From assembly GCF_041468085.1 (NCBI RefSeq), contig NZ_CP121017.1, positions 4,809,501-4,873,500 of the forward strand: DNA of 64,000 nucleotides, written 5' to 3'. Positions 26,502 through 35,732 of the stretch are shown here, piece by piece (within the stretch, counting starts at the first letter, position 1; each line of letters starts with the position of its first letter). The stretch is from Tistrella mobilis. GTDB lineage: Bacteria > Pseudomonadota > Alphaproteobacteria > Tistrellales > Tistrellaceae. Both the position numbers and the translations under genes were made by a program. The notes beneath the pieces are model-generated. The model saw only the letters and a list, made by a program, of their open reading frames with translations. It was not told the origin of the DNA and ran no database searches.

Positions 26502-27857
26502 TCAGCTTCGACCGGTTGTCCGGCCCTCTGGCGCCATGCGTTCCAGGAGTTGCAAAACCTCGCCTGAGGCGCTGGTCAGACGGTCGAGGGCTGCGAGGGC
26601 ATCACGCGGCCGCCCGGCCGCCATCGCCCTTGCCGCCTCGCGACCATGGTCATGTACAGCCGCATGCGGCTTTTCGAGGGCGCGGAAGGTGGCATCCCCC
26701 TTCCAGGCGGCAGACTGGTCACCGTAATACCAGCGGCCCAGCCGGCAGGAATGATGGTCGGTCAGCTCCTTCTCGGAGAGCTTCGCCCGGCCGGTTGCCA
26801 TCGCCGCCAGACGTTTCTTCCAGAGCGCGTGATCGGCTTTGGCGAGACGTACGACCTGGTCGGGGAAGTGGCGGGAGGCAAGCGCCTGAAGGGCGGGGCC
26901 GATCCGGCCTTCCAGGTTATCGAGGGCATCGGCCACCGCTTCGATGCCGGCGCGGTTGTCGGCACCAAGGTCTGCCAGGGCTGCGATGTCGCCAGCCAGC
27001 CGGTCGGACGCGACACCCTGGTTGTCGATCTCGCCGGCGATCTCAGTCATCTGCCGGGACACGTCGGCGATGCCTCGGCCCAGTGCCTCGATCTCGCGGC
27101 CGAGCCCGTCGATCGCGGCCCGGCCTTCGGCGGCACCGCGGGCACCATCGCCCATCACCGCCACGATCGCGGCCATTTCGCTGCGCAGCCCGTCGATGCG
27201 CGAGCGGATGTCGTCGGTGGCGGCAGCGGTCTGCTGGGCGAGATTCTTCACCTCGGAGGCCACAACCGCGAAGCCCTTGCCGGCCTCGCCTGCCCGGGCG
27301 GCCTCAATGGTGGCATTCAATGCCAGCAGGCGGGTCTGGCGGGCGATTGCCTCGATCGAACCGACGATGGCGTCGATCTGCTCGGATGCCGCCGCCAGGG
27401 CGTCCACCCGGCCGGCCGCCGCGGTGACGCCGTCGGCGAGCGTCGCGACCGAACGGGCCGAGGCACGCAGCTGGCGCACGCCGGCCTCTGCCTGTTCATT
27501 GGCGACGGCCGCCGCTTCGGCGGCCCGGCGCCCGCCCTCGCGCACCCGATTGCCGCTGGCTGCAAGCTCGGCCACGGCAGAGGCGGCGCCGGCCGTGCGC
27601 GCCTCAAGGTCGCGGGCGGCTGCGACGGCATGAACCATGCCGACACTGGCTTCGGCCGAATCGATGCAGGCACCGACGATACGATCGGTGTCCTCCCTGG
27701 CCTGTTCGGCAAGCCGGGCACCAAGCCGGAGAATGGCAGCCCCAAGCGGGTCGTTCGCCGCCGGTGGCGTGGCGTCATAGCGGCCCTGGGTCAGGGCGTC
27801 GACATAGGCGATCAGAGCGTCGCCGGCAGAGGTGCCTGCGGCCAGGGGTGCGTTCAC
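26502..27857 (-). CDS. Soluble methyl-accepting chemoreceptor with C-terminal CZB domain
   Basis: Cytoplasmic chemoreceptor-like protein of 451 aa without membrane segments. The signalling hairpin is about residues 140-300 with the conserved tip region [26 protein letters not shown] (shown in part; the key residues are the [19 protein letters not shown] core). The C-terminal CZB zinc-binding domain has its 3His/1Cys pattern in [23 protein letters not shown] and [12 protein letters not shown] receptors are known to sense zinc and hypochlorous acid. The GTG start at 27857 has GGAGA 8 bp upstream. It follows the alpha/beta-hydrolase gene by 21 bp. No che genes are nearby. Confidence 0.9.
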   Translation of the reverse strand: MNAPLAAGTSAGDALIAYVDALTQGRYDATPPAANDPLGAAILRLGARLAEQAREDTDRIVGACIDSAEASVGMVHAVAAARDLEARTAGAASAVAELAASGNRVREGGRRAAEAAAVANEQAEAGVRQLRASARSVATLADGVTAAAGRVDALAAASEQIDAIVGSIEAIARQTRLLALNATIEAARAGEAGKGFAVVASEVKNLAQQTAAATDDIRSRIDGLRSEMAAIVAVMGDGARGAAEGRAAIDGLGREIEALGRGIADVSRQMTEIAGEIDNQGVASDRLAGDIAALADLGADNRAGIEAVADALDNLEGRIGPALQALASRHFPDQVVRLAKADHALWKKRLAAMATGRAKLSEKELTDHHSCRLGRWYYGDQSAAWKGDATFRALEKPHAAVHDHGREAARAMAAGRPRDALAALDRLTSASGEVLQLLERMAPEGRTTGRS

Positions 27858-27878
27858 GATGGGGGTCTCCGGTCGGCG

Positions 27879-28844
27879 TCAGCCGCGCAATGCGGCCTTC
27901 AGGGCGTCGATGGAACGGGCCACCGCATCGCGCGCCTGATCGAGCGCGCCCGCGGTGTTGATGAAACCGTGCAGCATGCCGGGATAGACCCGGTGTTCGA
28001 CCGCGACACCCGCCCGGCTGAGCGCCTCGGCATAGGCCAGGCCCTCATCGGCGAGCGGGTCGCAACCGGCGGTAACGATCATCGCCGGCGGCAGGCCGCG
28101 GTGATCCGTGGCCCTCAGCGGCGAGGCCCGCCAGTCGAACGCCGCGGCCCGGTCGGGCACGTACTGGTCCAGGAACCAGGTGATGGTGGCGTCGTCGAGC
28201 AGATAGCCCTCGGCGAAATCGTCACGCGACGGATGACGATGGGCAAGATCGGTGGCCGGATAGACCAGCCATTGCAGCCGCGGCAGGTGCATGCCCTCGT
28301 CCCTGGCTGAAAGCGCCACCACCGCCGACAGATTGCCGCCGGCGCTGTCGCCGCCGATTGCGAGGCGGTCGGGATCGATGCCGAAGCGGGCGGCTGCCCC
28401 GGGCAGGGCCGCCCAGGTGGCAATCGCGTCTTCGACCGCAGCCGGGAAGGGATGTTCGGGCGCCAGGCGATAATCCAGCGAGACGACGGCGATGCCGGCT
28501 GCTGCTGCGATATGGCGGCAAAGGCGGTCATAGGCGTTCAGGCTGCCGATGGTCCAGCCCCCGCCGTGAATGTAGAGCAGAGCCGGCAGGGGGGCCGCAT
28601 CGGGATCGAGGGGGACCGGCCGGTAGAGACGGACCGGCATGGGGCCGTCCGGACCCGGCAGGGTGTGATCCTCGACGACCGGCAGCTCGGCCCTCGGCAG
28701 ATCCAGCAGCACCACAACCTCGTCGAACATCCGGCGGGCAGCTTCTACCCCCATCTTTGGGTAGGGGTCGCGGCCGGATGCCTTGACCAGATCCAGGATC
28801 CAGGCAGCCTGGGGATCCGGGGTACGATTACGGGTGCTGCTCAT
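27879..28844 (-). CDS. Alpha/beta hydrolase, hormone-sensitive-lipase family
   Basis: Carboxylesterase-type hydrolase of 321 aa. The oxyanion-hole motif is YIHGGGWTIGS, the nucleophile elbow GGDSAGGNLS, and the catalytic Asp and His are in AGCDPLADEG and PGMLHGFI. This is the complete HSL/arylacetamide-deacetylase (fold-3) set. There is no signal peptide. Start 28844 (MSSTRNRTPD) has GGAG about 12 bp upstream; a longer in-frame start at 28949 would overlap acvB and add a basic, Pro-rich segment. The natural substrate is unknown. It lies between acvB and the CZB receptor on the same strand. Confidence 0.88.
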   Translation of the reverse strand: MSSTRNRTPDPQAAWILDLVKASGRDPYPKMGVEAARRMFDEVVVLLDLPRAELPVVEDHTLPGPDGPMPVRLYRPVPLDPDAAPLPALLYIHGGGWTIGSLNAYDRLCRHIAAAAGIAVVSLDYRLAPEHPFPAAVEDAIATWAALPGAAARFGIDPDRLAIGGDSAGGNLSAVVALSARDEGMHLPRLQWLVYPATDLAHRHPSRDDFAEGYLLDDATITWFLDQYVPDRAAAFDWRASPLRATDHRGLPPAMIVTAGCDPLADEGLAYAEALSRAGVAVEHRVYPGMLHGFINTAGALDQARDAVARSIDALKAALRG

Positions 28845-28945
28845 GCGGACGGGGTCTCCATCTGTCGCCGGATGCGGCGGAGCCGCGGCAACAGTTTTGC
28901 GCCGGAGACGGGTCCGGATCAACGGCAACGTTGGCGGAGATGCGC

Positions 28946-29713
28946 TCACTTCGCTGCGGCGGTCCGGGCCTCGGCGACAGTGGGGGTGGCATCGGCATGC
29001 GCAAGCACAAGATCGGCCAGACGGTCGTAATCGCCGTCGAAATGATGGCCGCCGGGCAGGGGAATGACCGCCGCGTGGCCGGTGAGCTTCGGACAGGCAG
29101 AGACGTCGGTCTCGTCGGTACCGTAGACACAGACGATCGGCGGATGAGCGAGCGCCAGCGCGGGGGCCACCACATCGGTCGACTCCTCATGCGGCTTGTC
29201 CAGAAGCCAGTCGCCCGGATGCACTTCCCAATTCGCCCAGGTGTTTGAGGTGAGCATCACCGCCAGCACCGAACGGTCGATCAGATCCGCAGGCAGCCGG
29301 GCCGCGACATCCGGCAGGATACCGGCACCGAAGGAGAAGCCGATCAGGATCAGCCGGTCGCGCTTCCAGCGGGCCATGCGGTCGGCGATCGGCGTCGCCA
29401 GATCACGCGCCACCTGTTCCGGCGTGCGGCGGATCCAGAAATAGTGCAGTGCGTCCACCCCCAGCACCGCCACGCCACGGGCTTCCAGACGGGCTGCCAG
29501 ATCGCGGTCGAGATCGGCCCAGCCGCCGTCGCCCGAGATGATCACCGCCAGATCCCGGGCATGAGGACCGGTGGCGCCCGCAGCCGGTTCGTCGACCAGC
29601 CAGTTGGCATGTGTCGTGTCGTGATCGGGTTCCTGCGCCGCGCCCCCATGCACCGCACAGAGCACGGCCAGAACCGCAAGATGCGCCATCCGGCGCCGCG
29701 ACCGCCAGATCAT
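28946..29713 (-). CDS. acvB: AcvB/VirJ-family lysyl-phosphatidylglycerol hydrolase
   Basis: Exported alpha/beta-hydrolase-like protein of 255 aa. A signal peptide (MAHLAVLAVLCAVHGGAAQ) precedes VIISGDGGWADLD and the nucleophile motif GFSFGAG; GGHHFDGDYD probably holds the catalytic His. In Agrobacterium, AcvB is reported to hydrolyse lysyl-phosphatidylglycerol made by LpiA. Here the ATG overlaps the lpiA/mprF stop (ATGA), so synthesis and hydrolysis enzymes are coupled. It corresponds to the single VirJ-like domain rather than the longer two-domain AcvB. Periplasmic location is inferred. Confidence 0.87.
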   Translation of the reverse strand: MIWRSRRRMAHLAVLAVLCAVHGGAAQEPDHDTTHANWLVDEPAAGATGPHARDLAVIISGDGGWADLDRDLAARLEARGVAVLGVDALHYFWIRRTPEQVARDLATPIADRMARWKRDRLILIGFSFGAGILPDVAARLPADLIDRSVLAVMLTSNTWANWEVHPGDWLLDKPHEESTDVVAPALALAHPPIVCVYGTDETDVSACPKLTGHAAVIPLPGGHHFDGDYDRLADLVLAHADATPTVAEARTAAAK

Positions 29714-32286
29714 CGCCCGATAACCCCCTTGATGCCGCCCGAGATGAGTGCGACGACGTCGAGCCCGACCTGCGGCAGGGCGGTGCCGCCAGGCGAGGCG
29801 AGATAGCGCGGCCGCCAGTCGGGCAGGAATTTCTGCTTGAAGCGGCGCAGCCCCTGGAAGTTGTAGATGCCCTCGCCATGCTCGTAGATGAAGGTGCCGA
29901 CCCGGCTCCAGGCCGAGGCGAGCGGGTTGTCCGGCAGGCCGGCGAGGGGAGTCATGCCCAGCGAGAAGTGCTTCCAGCCGGCATCGCGGGCGTGGAGCAT
30001 GATTTCCACCATCATGTAGTCCATGATCCCATAGCCGGCATCGGGCAGGTGTCGCATCAGGTCGAGCGCCATTTCCTCGCGCCCGGCCGAGGGCCAGAGA
30101 TTGGCGAAGGCGACGATACGGCCGTTCTGCCGGACGATCGCAATCGGACAGCGGTTCAGATAGGCGGGCTCGAACCGGCCGAGAGAGAAGCGCTTCTCGC
30201 GAGCCTGGCGCTGCTCCATCCACACGTCCGACACCTTGCGGAGCTCGGGCATCAGCAGACGAGCCTCGCCCGGGGCGAGCATCTCGAAGCTGGCCCCGTC
30301 CTTGATGGCGCGGCGATGGGCATAGCGCAATTCCGCCCGCGGCTTGCCGTCGAGCGAGAACTGCGTGAGCGGCACCACCGCCTCCTCGCCAAGCTTCACG
30401 ATCCGGAGGCCCAGATCGAGGTAGAGCGGCAGGGCCTCGGCCGAGACCTGGTAGAAGACCGGGATCGCGCCATGGGCGTCGCAGAGTTCCCGGAACATCC
30501 AGGCGACATTGGCCCAGGCATGACGCGGCCCGATCGGATCGCCCATGGCGACGAGCGAGCGGCCCGAGGCGGCATACATCACGAAAGCATCGCCGCATTC
30601 CGAGAAGATGAAGCTCTTGTCGCCGGTGAAGGCGAGCTGTGCGGTGCTGGAGGTGGATGCCGCCACGATCCGTTCGGCCTGAACCAGATCTTCTGCGGTG
30701 GGGGGCCCGGGGCGGGCACGGACGGGGGCGAAGAGGCGGGCGGCGAACAGCACCAGCCCCAGCGCCAGCACCGCGACCGTCGCCCGAAGACTGCGCGGCG
30801 CCTCGGCTTCAAGGGCAAAGGTGAACAGGCCTTGGGAAAACAGGGCCTCGTGACGGAACGAGAACCAGGCAAGCCAGGCGGCAGCCCCCACGACCATGGC
30901 GAGGGAGCCGACCCAGGCCGGGGTCATCGGCTGACGCAACAGCGAGCCGCGGCGATAGAAGGCGCGCCGGGCGAGTACCAGCAGCAGGCCGACCACCGCG
31001 AGCAGGCTCGCCTCTTCCCAGTCCCAGCCCTTGAGCAGGGAAAGGACGGCGCCCAGGGCCGACAGGATGGTCGCCGCCATCCAGGCCGCATCCACCCGAC
31101 GGGCAAGCCCGCGTGCGATCACCAGCAGCAGCAGGCCGACCACACCGCTTGCGACATGCGACGTCTCGATGACGGCGAGCGGCAACCAGCCCAGAAGATC
31201 CAGCCGGCCGCTTGCCGCCGGGGTTGCAGCCGAGGCGAGCAGCACCGCCCCGGAGGCAATGGCGAGCAGGGCGAAGGCGATGGGCGCGATCTGCGCGGCC
31301 CCGGCACCGGCCCGGCGGATGGCCGGTGCCATCCGTCCGGCGGCCCGGCCGGCCTCGGCCAGCGCGATCAAGGTTGCGGCCAGGATCAGCGGCACCAGGT
31401 TGTAGACGAACCGGTAGACGACCAGCGCGCCCAGGACCTCGGGCGCCGGCACGCCGGGCAGGAAAAGCAGGACGATGCCTTCGAACACGCCGAGCCCGGC
31501 CGGGACGTGAGCCAGCACCCCTGCCACGATCGCAACCACATAGAGGCCGAGGAAGGCGGGGAAGGACAGCGGCAGATCGGCCGGCAGCAGCACCCAGAGC
31601 ACGGCACCTGCGGTGATGAGGTCGCCGATGGCAAGCAGGGTCTGCCCGATGGTGACCGGCAGGGCGGGAACGGCGATCCGCCAGCTGCGGACCTGGAGGC
31701 CGACGCCGCGGGCGGAGGCGACGGCGTAGATCAGGAAGGCCGCCAGTGCCAGAATGCCGGCCAGATGGACCAAGGTTTCAGGCAGGTTCAGGGCGGCCGC
31801 GACCCGCCCCCCTTCGAACAGCCCGGCAAGCCCGCCCAGGGTGACGGCGCCGAGCGTGAAAGCCGTGGCGCAGAAGACCATCAGCTTCGCCACCGCGGCG
31901 GGCGGCACGCCGGCATTGCCATAGACCCTCAGCCGGACCGATGTGCCGGTCAGGGCCGCAAAGCCGGCGGTATGGCTGATCGCCTGTGCACAGAAGGCGG
32001 CAAAGGCGATGCGCGGGAACGGCACCCTGATCCCCGACGATCTGAGCGCCAGGGCATCGAAGCCGATGAGCATCACGAAGGACAGTGCCGTCAATCCGAA
32101 GCCGGCGGCGACGTCGAGCATGCCGACATTGCCGATCGCGGCGCGGATATCCTCGAAGGACATGGTCCGGGTTTCGTGGTGGATCACCCAGAGCGCCAGT
32201 CCGAACACGGCGAACATCGCAATCGCCGCGGCCGGCCGCAGGATCTGCGGTGCCAGCAACCGTGCCAAACGTCCTTGCCCGTTCAT
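29710..32286 (-). CDS. lpiA: Phosphatidylglycerol lysyltransferase LpiA/MprF
   Basis: Membrane enzyme of 858 aa that transfers an aminoacyl group (Lys in the best-known family members) from tRNA to phosphatidylglycerol, reducing surface negative charge and raising resistance to cationic peptides and acid. The N-terminal two-thirds has about fourteen membrane segments (flippase part, to about residue 530); the C-terminal DUF2156 GNAT-like catalytic domain has FIFSECGDAFVMYAASG, MGDPIG and FYEHGEGIYNFQ-like segments (seen as FIYEHGEGIYNFQGLRRFK). Start 32286 (MNGQGRLARLL) has GAGGAA 4-5 bp upstream, better than 32328. acvB follows with a 4-bp overlap. Confidence 0.93.
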   Translation of the reverse strand: MNGQGRLARLLAPQILRPAAAIAMFAVFGLALWVIHHETRTMSFEDIRAAIGNVGMLDVAAGFGLTALSFVMLIGFDALALRSSGIRVPFPRIAFAAFCAQAISHTAGFAALTGTSVRLRVYGNAGVPPAAVAKLMVFCATAFTLGAVTLGGLAGLFEGGRVAAALNLPETLVHLAGILALAAFLIYAVASARGVGLQVRSWRIAVPALPVTIGQTLLAIGDLITAGAVLWVLLPADLPLSFPAFLGLYVVAIVAGVLAHVPAGLGVFEGIVLLFLPGVPAPEVLGALVVYRFVYNLVPLILAATLIALAEAGRAAGRMAPAIRRAGAGAAQIAPIAFALLAIASGAVLLASAATPAASGRLDLLGWLPLAVIETSHVASGVVGLLLLVIARGLARRVDAAWMAATILSALGAVLSLLKGWDWEEASLLAVVGLLLVLARRAFYRRGSLLRQPMTPAWVGSLAMVVGAAAWLAWFSFRHEALFSQGLFTFALEAEAPRSLRATVAVLALGLVLFAARLFAPVRARPGPPTAEDLVQAERIVAASTSSTAQLAFTGDKSFIFSECGDAFVMYAASGRSLVAMGDPIGPRHAWANVAWMFRELCDAHGAIPVFYQVSAEALPLYLDLGLRIVKLGEEAVVPLTQFSLDGKPRAELRYAHRRAIKDGASFEMLAPGEARLLMPELRKVSDVWMEQRQAREKRFSLGRFEPAYLNRCPIAIVRQNGRIVAFANLWPSAGREEMALDLMRHLPDAGYGIMDYMMVEIMLHARDAGWKHFSLGMTPLAGLPDNPLASAWSRVGTFIYEHGEGIYNFQGLRRFKQKFLPDWRPRYLASPGGTALPQVGLDVVALISGGIKGVIGR

Positions 32287-32428
32287 CCCGTTCCTCGTCG
32301 CTGGACCAGCCAGATGCGAACATCCCACGCCCCCGTCCGGGCCGGACGGTTCGGAGGGACGACACTATCCGGCCGTCTGCGCGGGGGGACAAGCGACAAG
32401 AAGACCGGCCCCTCCGGGCGCAGGTCTG

Positions 32429-32455
32429 CCCGTCGGGATCATCGATCCCGACGGG
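32429..32455. terminator. Perfect inverted repeat between livK-like gene and lpiA
   Basis: CCCGTCGGGATC and GATCCCGACGGG form a perfect 12-bp stem with a 3-base loop, 59 bp past the livK-type stop. No T tract follows on either strand. It could end livK transcription or be an operator for lpiA-acvB. The rest of the 227-bp gap holds no gene. Confidence 0.55.
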
Positions 32456-32513
32456 ATAGTCCATCCGTGGTTAAGAAATCTTCCGCGTTGGATCCCGACC
32501 CTGGAAATCCGGC

Positions 32514-33734
32514 TCAGGATGCGCCTGCCACCAGCGGGCAGCCGCCTTCCGGCATCGGCCGGACGACCTGTTCGGCCGGGATGCGGTTCAGCACGGTGTA
32601 ATAGTCCCAGGGCGCCTTCGATTCGGCCGGCGACTTGACCTGTACCAGGAACAGATCCTTCATCATCCGTCCGTCGGCGCGAACATGGGCGCCTTCGCCG
32701 AAGAAATCGTCGACCGGCAGTTCCTTGAGCTTTTTCGACACCGCCATCGCCTCGTCGGTGCCGGCCGCCTGTATGGCCTTGAGGTAGGAAAGGGTGGCGC
32801 TGTAGACGCCGGCATGGTTGTGCGTGGGGGCCTTGTCGGTCTTCATCGCGGCCCGCCAGCGGCGGGTGTAGTCCCGCGAGGCGTCGTTGCGGTCCCAGTA
32901 GAACGGCGTCACCACCTGCAGACCCTGTGCGGCCTCAAGCCCCAGCGCGTGGACGTTCAGGATATAGAAGGTCGTCCCGGCCAGCTTCTGTCCGCCCGCG
33001 ACCAGGCCGAATTCGGCGGCCTGCTTGATGGTGTTGGTGGTGTCGCCGCCGGCATTGAGCAGGGCGATCATCTTCGCGCCCGAAGCCTGGGCCTGCAGGA
33101 CGAAGGAGCTGTAGTCGGTAGTACCGACCGGGTGACGCACCTGGCCCAGGACCTTGCCGCCGGCCGCGGTGATCACCCGGGTGAGCTGTGCCTCCATGGC
33201 GTGGCCGAAGGCATAATCGGCGGTGATGAAGAACCAGCTGTCATTGCCGGCCTCGACCGAAGCCTTGCCGATGGCATTGGCAATGGCTGTGGTGTCGTAG
33301 TTCCAGAGAAAGCCGGTGGGCGAGCAGCGCGGGCCGAAGAGCGCATCCGAGGCAGAGCTGACATGCATCACCACCCGCTGGCTCGCGGTCAGATCCTGCA
33401 CCGCGAGGGAGACCGCCGAATTGCCGAAGTCGATGATCATGTCGACGCCTTCGGTGTCGACCCAGCGCCGGGCGAGCGAAACGCCCAGATCCGGCTTGTT
33501 CTGGTGATCGCCCGAGATCACCTCGATCGGCTTGCCGAGCACCGTGGGGCCAAAATCCTCGATCGCGAGCCGAGCCGCGGCGACCGAGCCTTCCCCGCCG
33601 AAATCGGCATAGGCACCGCTGCGGTCGTTCATGACCGCAATCCGGACCACATCGTCGGAAACCTGCGCCTGACCGGCCGCAGGGAACAGCATCAGAGCGG
33701 CCGCAGCGATCGCGGTCCTCCAGCGAGACGTCAT
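32514..33734 (-). CDS. LivK-type periplasmic binding protein
   Basis: Exported type I periplasmic binding protein of 406 aa, family of branched-chain amino acid/amide receptors. The signal peptide is AIAAAALMLFPAAGQAQ. The mature part begins VVRIAVMNDRSGAYADFGG, with a ligand-binding fold through to the C-terminus. GGGGAGGA lies upstream of the ATG. No permease or ATPase is adjacent, so it works with subunits encoded elsewhere. It is divergent from an acyl-CoA ligase across a palindrome; in related clusters such receptors often serve uptake of aromatic or fatty carboxylates, which would fit a ligase neighbour. That is inference. Confidence 0.87.
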   Translation of the reverse strand: MTSRWRTAIAAAALMLFPAAGQAQVSDDVVRIAVMNDRSGAYADFGGEGSVAAARLAIEDFGPTVLGKPIEVISGDHQNKPDLGVSLARRWVDTEGVDMIIDFGNSAVSLAVQDLTASQRVVMHVSSASDALFGPRCSPTGFLWNYDTTAIANAIGKASVEAGNDSWFFITADYAFGHAMEAQLTRVITAAGGKVLGQVRHPVGTTDYSSFVLQAQASGAKMIALLNAGGDTTNTIKQAAEFGLVAGGQKLAGTTFYILNVHALGLEAAQGLQVVTPFYWDRNDASRDYTRRWRAAMKTDKAPTHNHAGVYSATLSYLKAIQAAGTDEAMAVSKKLKELPVDDFFGEGAHVRADGRMMKDLFLVQVKSPAESKAPWDYYTVLNRIPAEQVVRPMPEGGCPLVAGAS

Positions 33735-33828
33735 GGATGTCCTCCCCAGGACGATGGGTTCCGGCGCGAAACCAGGGGGCCGCGCGTGCCACCGGAGCCG
33801 CCGGTCCGAGTGGATGGCGGTTCCGTAT

Positions 33829-33844
33829 TCTAACTGTTGTTAGA
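33829..33844. promoter_or_regulatory. Palindromic operator between livK-like and acyl-CoA ligase genes
   Basis: TCTAACTGTTGTTAGA has perfect 6-bp arms around TGTT, within an AT-rich patch of a 366-bp divergent intergenic region. Two CTCACGGGT/CTCATGGGT copies follow 19 bp apart (33852 and 33871). The shape fits a TetR-type site. No regulator gene is adjacent. The remainder, to 34100, holds no recognisable gene. Confidence 0.5.
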
Positions 33845-34100
33845 TTATTTACTCACGGGTAAGGTATATGCTCATGGGTTCGGGCGTCAAGTATCCCTGC
33901 AAGGAAAACCGCGGGACCGCATCTGCGGCCAAGAAAACAGCGCCCTGATCAGGCAGAATGCCGGAAACAACCCGGTTCTCTTCCCTGCATCGCAGCAATC
34001 TATTGCGTTGCATCATGGAAAACGTACCGGGGTTCGGTGCGACGACACGAAGAAAGACCAGGGTGGGTGTCACGAATCCACCCGCTCCAGGGAGGTTCAC

Positions 34101-35732
34101 GTGAACGGACTTATGCAGGACATGCCGCTGCTGATCTCGTCGATCATCGAGCATGCGGCGCGGGCCCATGGCGCCACGGAAATCGTCACCCGCACCAATG
34201 AAGGCCCGATCCTCCGCACCAGCTATGGCGAGGTCGCAGCCCGGGCGCGGCAGGTGGCCAATGCCCTGGCGACACTTGGCATCGCCGAGGGGGACCGGGT
34301 TGCGACGCTGGCCTGGAACACCCATCGCCACTACGAACTCTATTTCGGCGTCTCGGGCTCCGGCGCCATCCTGCACACCGTCAATCCGCGGCTGTTCCGC
34401 GACCAGGTCGCCTTCATCATGAACCATGCCGACGACCGGGTGGTGTTCGTCGATCTGAATCTGGTGACGGTGGCGGAGAGCGTGGCGGCCGACCTGCCCG
34501 GGGTGACCCATTGGGTGATCCTGACCGATGACGCCCATATGCCCGACACCACACTGCCGGGCGCGCTCTGCTACGAGACGCTGATCGCAGCCCAGCCGGC
34601 GGTGTATGACTGGCCGCAGCTGGATGAAAACGCGGCGGCCGTGCTCTGCTATACCTCGGGCACGACCGGCAATCCCAAGGGTGTGCTCTACAGCCACCGT
34701 TCGACCGTGCTGCACGGCCTGATCAGCTGCTCGGTGGACAGCACCATCGCCGCCTCCGCCGCCGAAACGATCCTGGTACTGGTGCCGCTGTTCCACGCCA
34801 ACGCCTGGGGTGTGCCCTATGCCGCGGCGATGGCCGGATCGAAGCTGGTCTTTCCGGCCTCCAGGCTCGATCCGGCAAGCCTGGTGGAGTTGATCAATGG
34901 TGAGGGGGTGACGGTCAGCGGTGGCGTGCCGACGGTCTGGGTGACCTATCTCCAGCATCTGGATCAGCATCCTGAATGCCGGCCGACCCGGCTGAAACGG
35001 GTCTTCGTCGGCGGCAGTGCCTTGCCGCGGGCGCTGATGGAACGCTTCGACCGCGAGCTCGGCGTGACCATGATCCATGCCTGGGGCATGACCGAGACCA
35101 GCCCGATCGTGACCGTGGCCCTGCCGCTGGCGAAGCATGAAGGGCTGGACGAAGAGGCTCTGCGCACCTTGCGCCTGACCCAGGGCCGGCCGGTCTATGG
35201 CACCGAGGTCCGGATCGTCGACGAGGCGGGCGCAGCCGTCGCCCATGACGGCAAGACGCCCGGCCATGTTCAGGTTCGCGGACCCTGGATCGTGAAGGGC
35301 TATTTCGGCCGCGAGGAACTTGCCGTCGACGAGCAGAACTGGTTCCCGACCGGCGATGTCGGCACCATCGACGCCGACGGCTATCTGCGGCTCACCGACC
35401 GGACGAAGGATGTCATCAAGTCGGGCGGTGAGTGGATCAGCTCGATCGAGATCGAAAACGAGGCCGTCTCCCATCCGGGGGTGCTGGAGGCGGCAGTGAT
35501 CGGTGTGCCCCATCCCCGCTGGCAGGAACGGCCGCTGCTGATCGTCACCCCCCGGGCCGGGGCGGAGCTGACGCGCGAGGATGTGCTGGCTCATCTTGAG
35601 TCGCGCATCGCCCGCTGGTGGATGCCGGATGACGTGGTGGTGCTGGACGAACTGCCCCACACCGCCACTGGCAAGATCTGGAAGATCAAGCTGCGGGAGG
35701 CATTCAGGGACTACCGGTTGCCGACGGCCTGA
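34101..35732 (+). CDS. Acyl-CoA ligase (AMP-forming, medium/long-chain type)
   Basis: ANL-superfamily ligase of 543 aa that activates a carboxylate to acyl-AMP then acyl-CoA. The P-loop is [16 protein letters not shown]; other motifs are [37 protein letters not shown] (seen in parts [11 protein letters not shown] and [15 protein letters not shown]) and the C-terminal catalytic Lys in [11 protein letters not shown]. The N-terminus [15 protein letters not shown] resembles AlkK-type medium-chain ligases. The GTG at 34101 lies 5 bp after GGAGG (34091-34095) and is preferred to an upstream in-frame ATG at 33837 or ATG 34113. Its 3' end overlaps the convergent mutS by 22 bp. Confidence 0.92.
   Translation: MNGLMQDMPLLISSIIEHAARAHGATEIVTRTNEGPILRTSYGEVAARARQVANALATLGIAEGDRVATLAWNTHRHYELYFGVSGSGAILHTVNPRLFRDQVAFIMNHADDRVVFVDLNLVTVAESVAADLPGVTHWVILTDDAHMPDTTLPGALCYETLIAAQPAVYDWPQLDENAAAVLCYTSGTTGNPKGVLYSHRSTVLHGLISCSVDSTIAASAAETILVLVPLFHANAWGVPYAAAMAGSKLVFPASRLDPASLVELINGEGVTVSGGVPTVWVTYLQHLDQHPECRPTRLKRVFVGGSALPRALMERFDRELGVTMIHAWGMTETSPIVTVALPLAKHEGLDEEALRTLRLTQGRPVYGTEVRIVDEAGAAVAHDGKTPGHVQVRGPWIVKGYFGREELAVDEQNWFPTGDVGTIDADGYLRLTDRTKDVIKSGGEWISSIEIENEAVSHPGVLEAAVIGVPHPRWQERPLLIVTPRAGAELTREDVLAHLESRIARWWMPDDVVVLDELPHTATGKIWKIKLREAFRDYRLPTA

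Noticed and set aside
33837-34100. 88-residue N-terminal extension of the acyl-CoA ligase
   Set aside because: The extension contains no ligase motif, covers the divergent regulatory region, and GTG 34101 has a textbook GGAGG.
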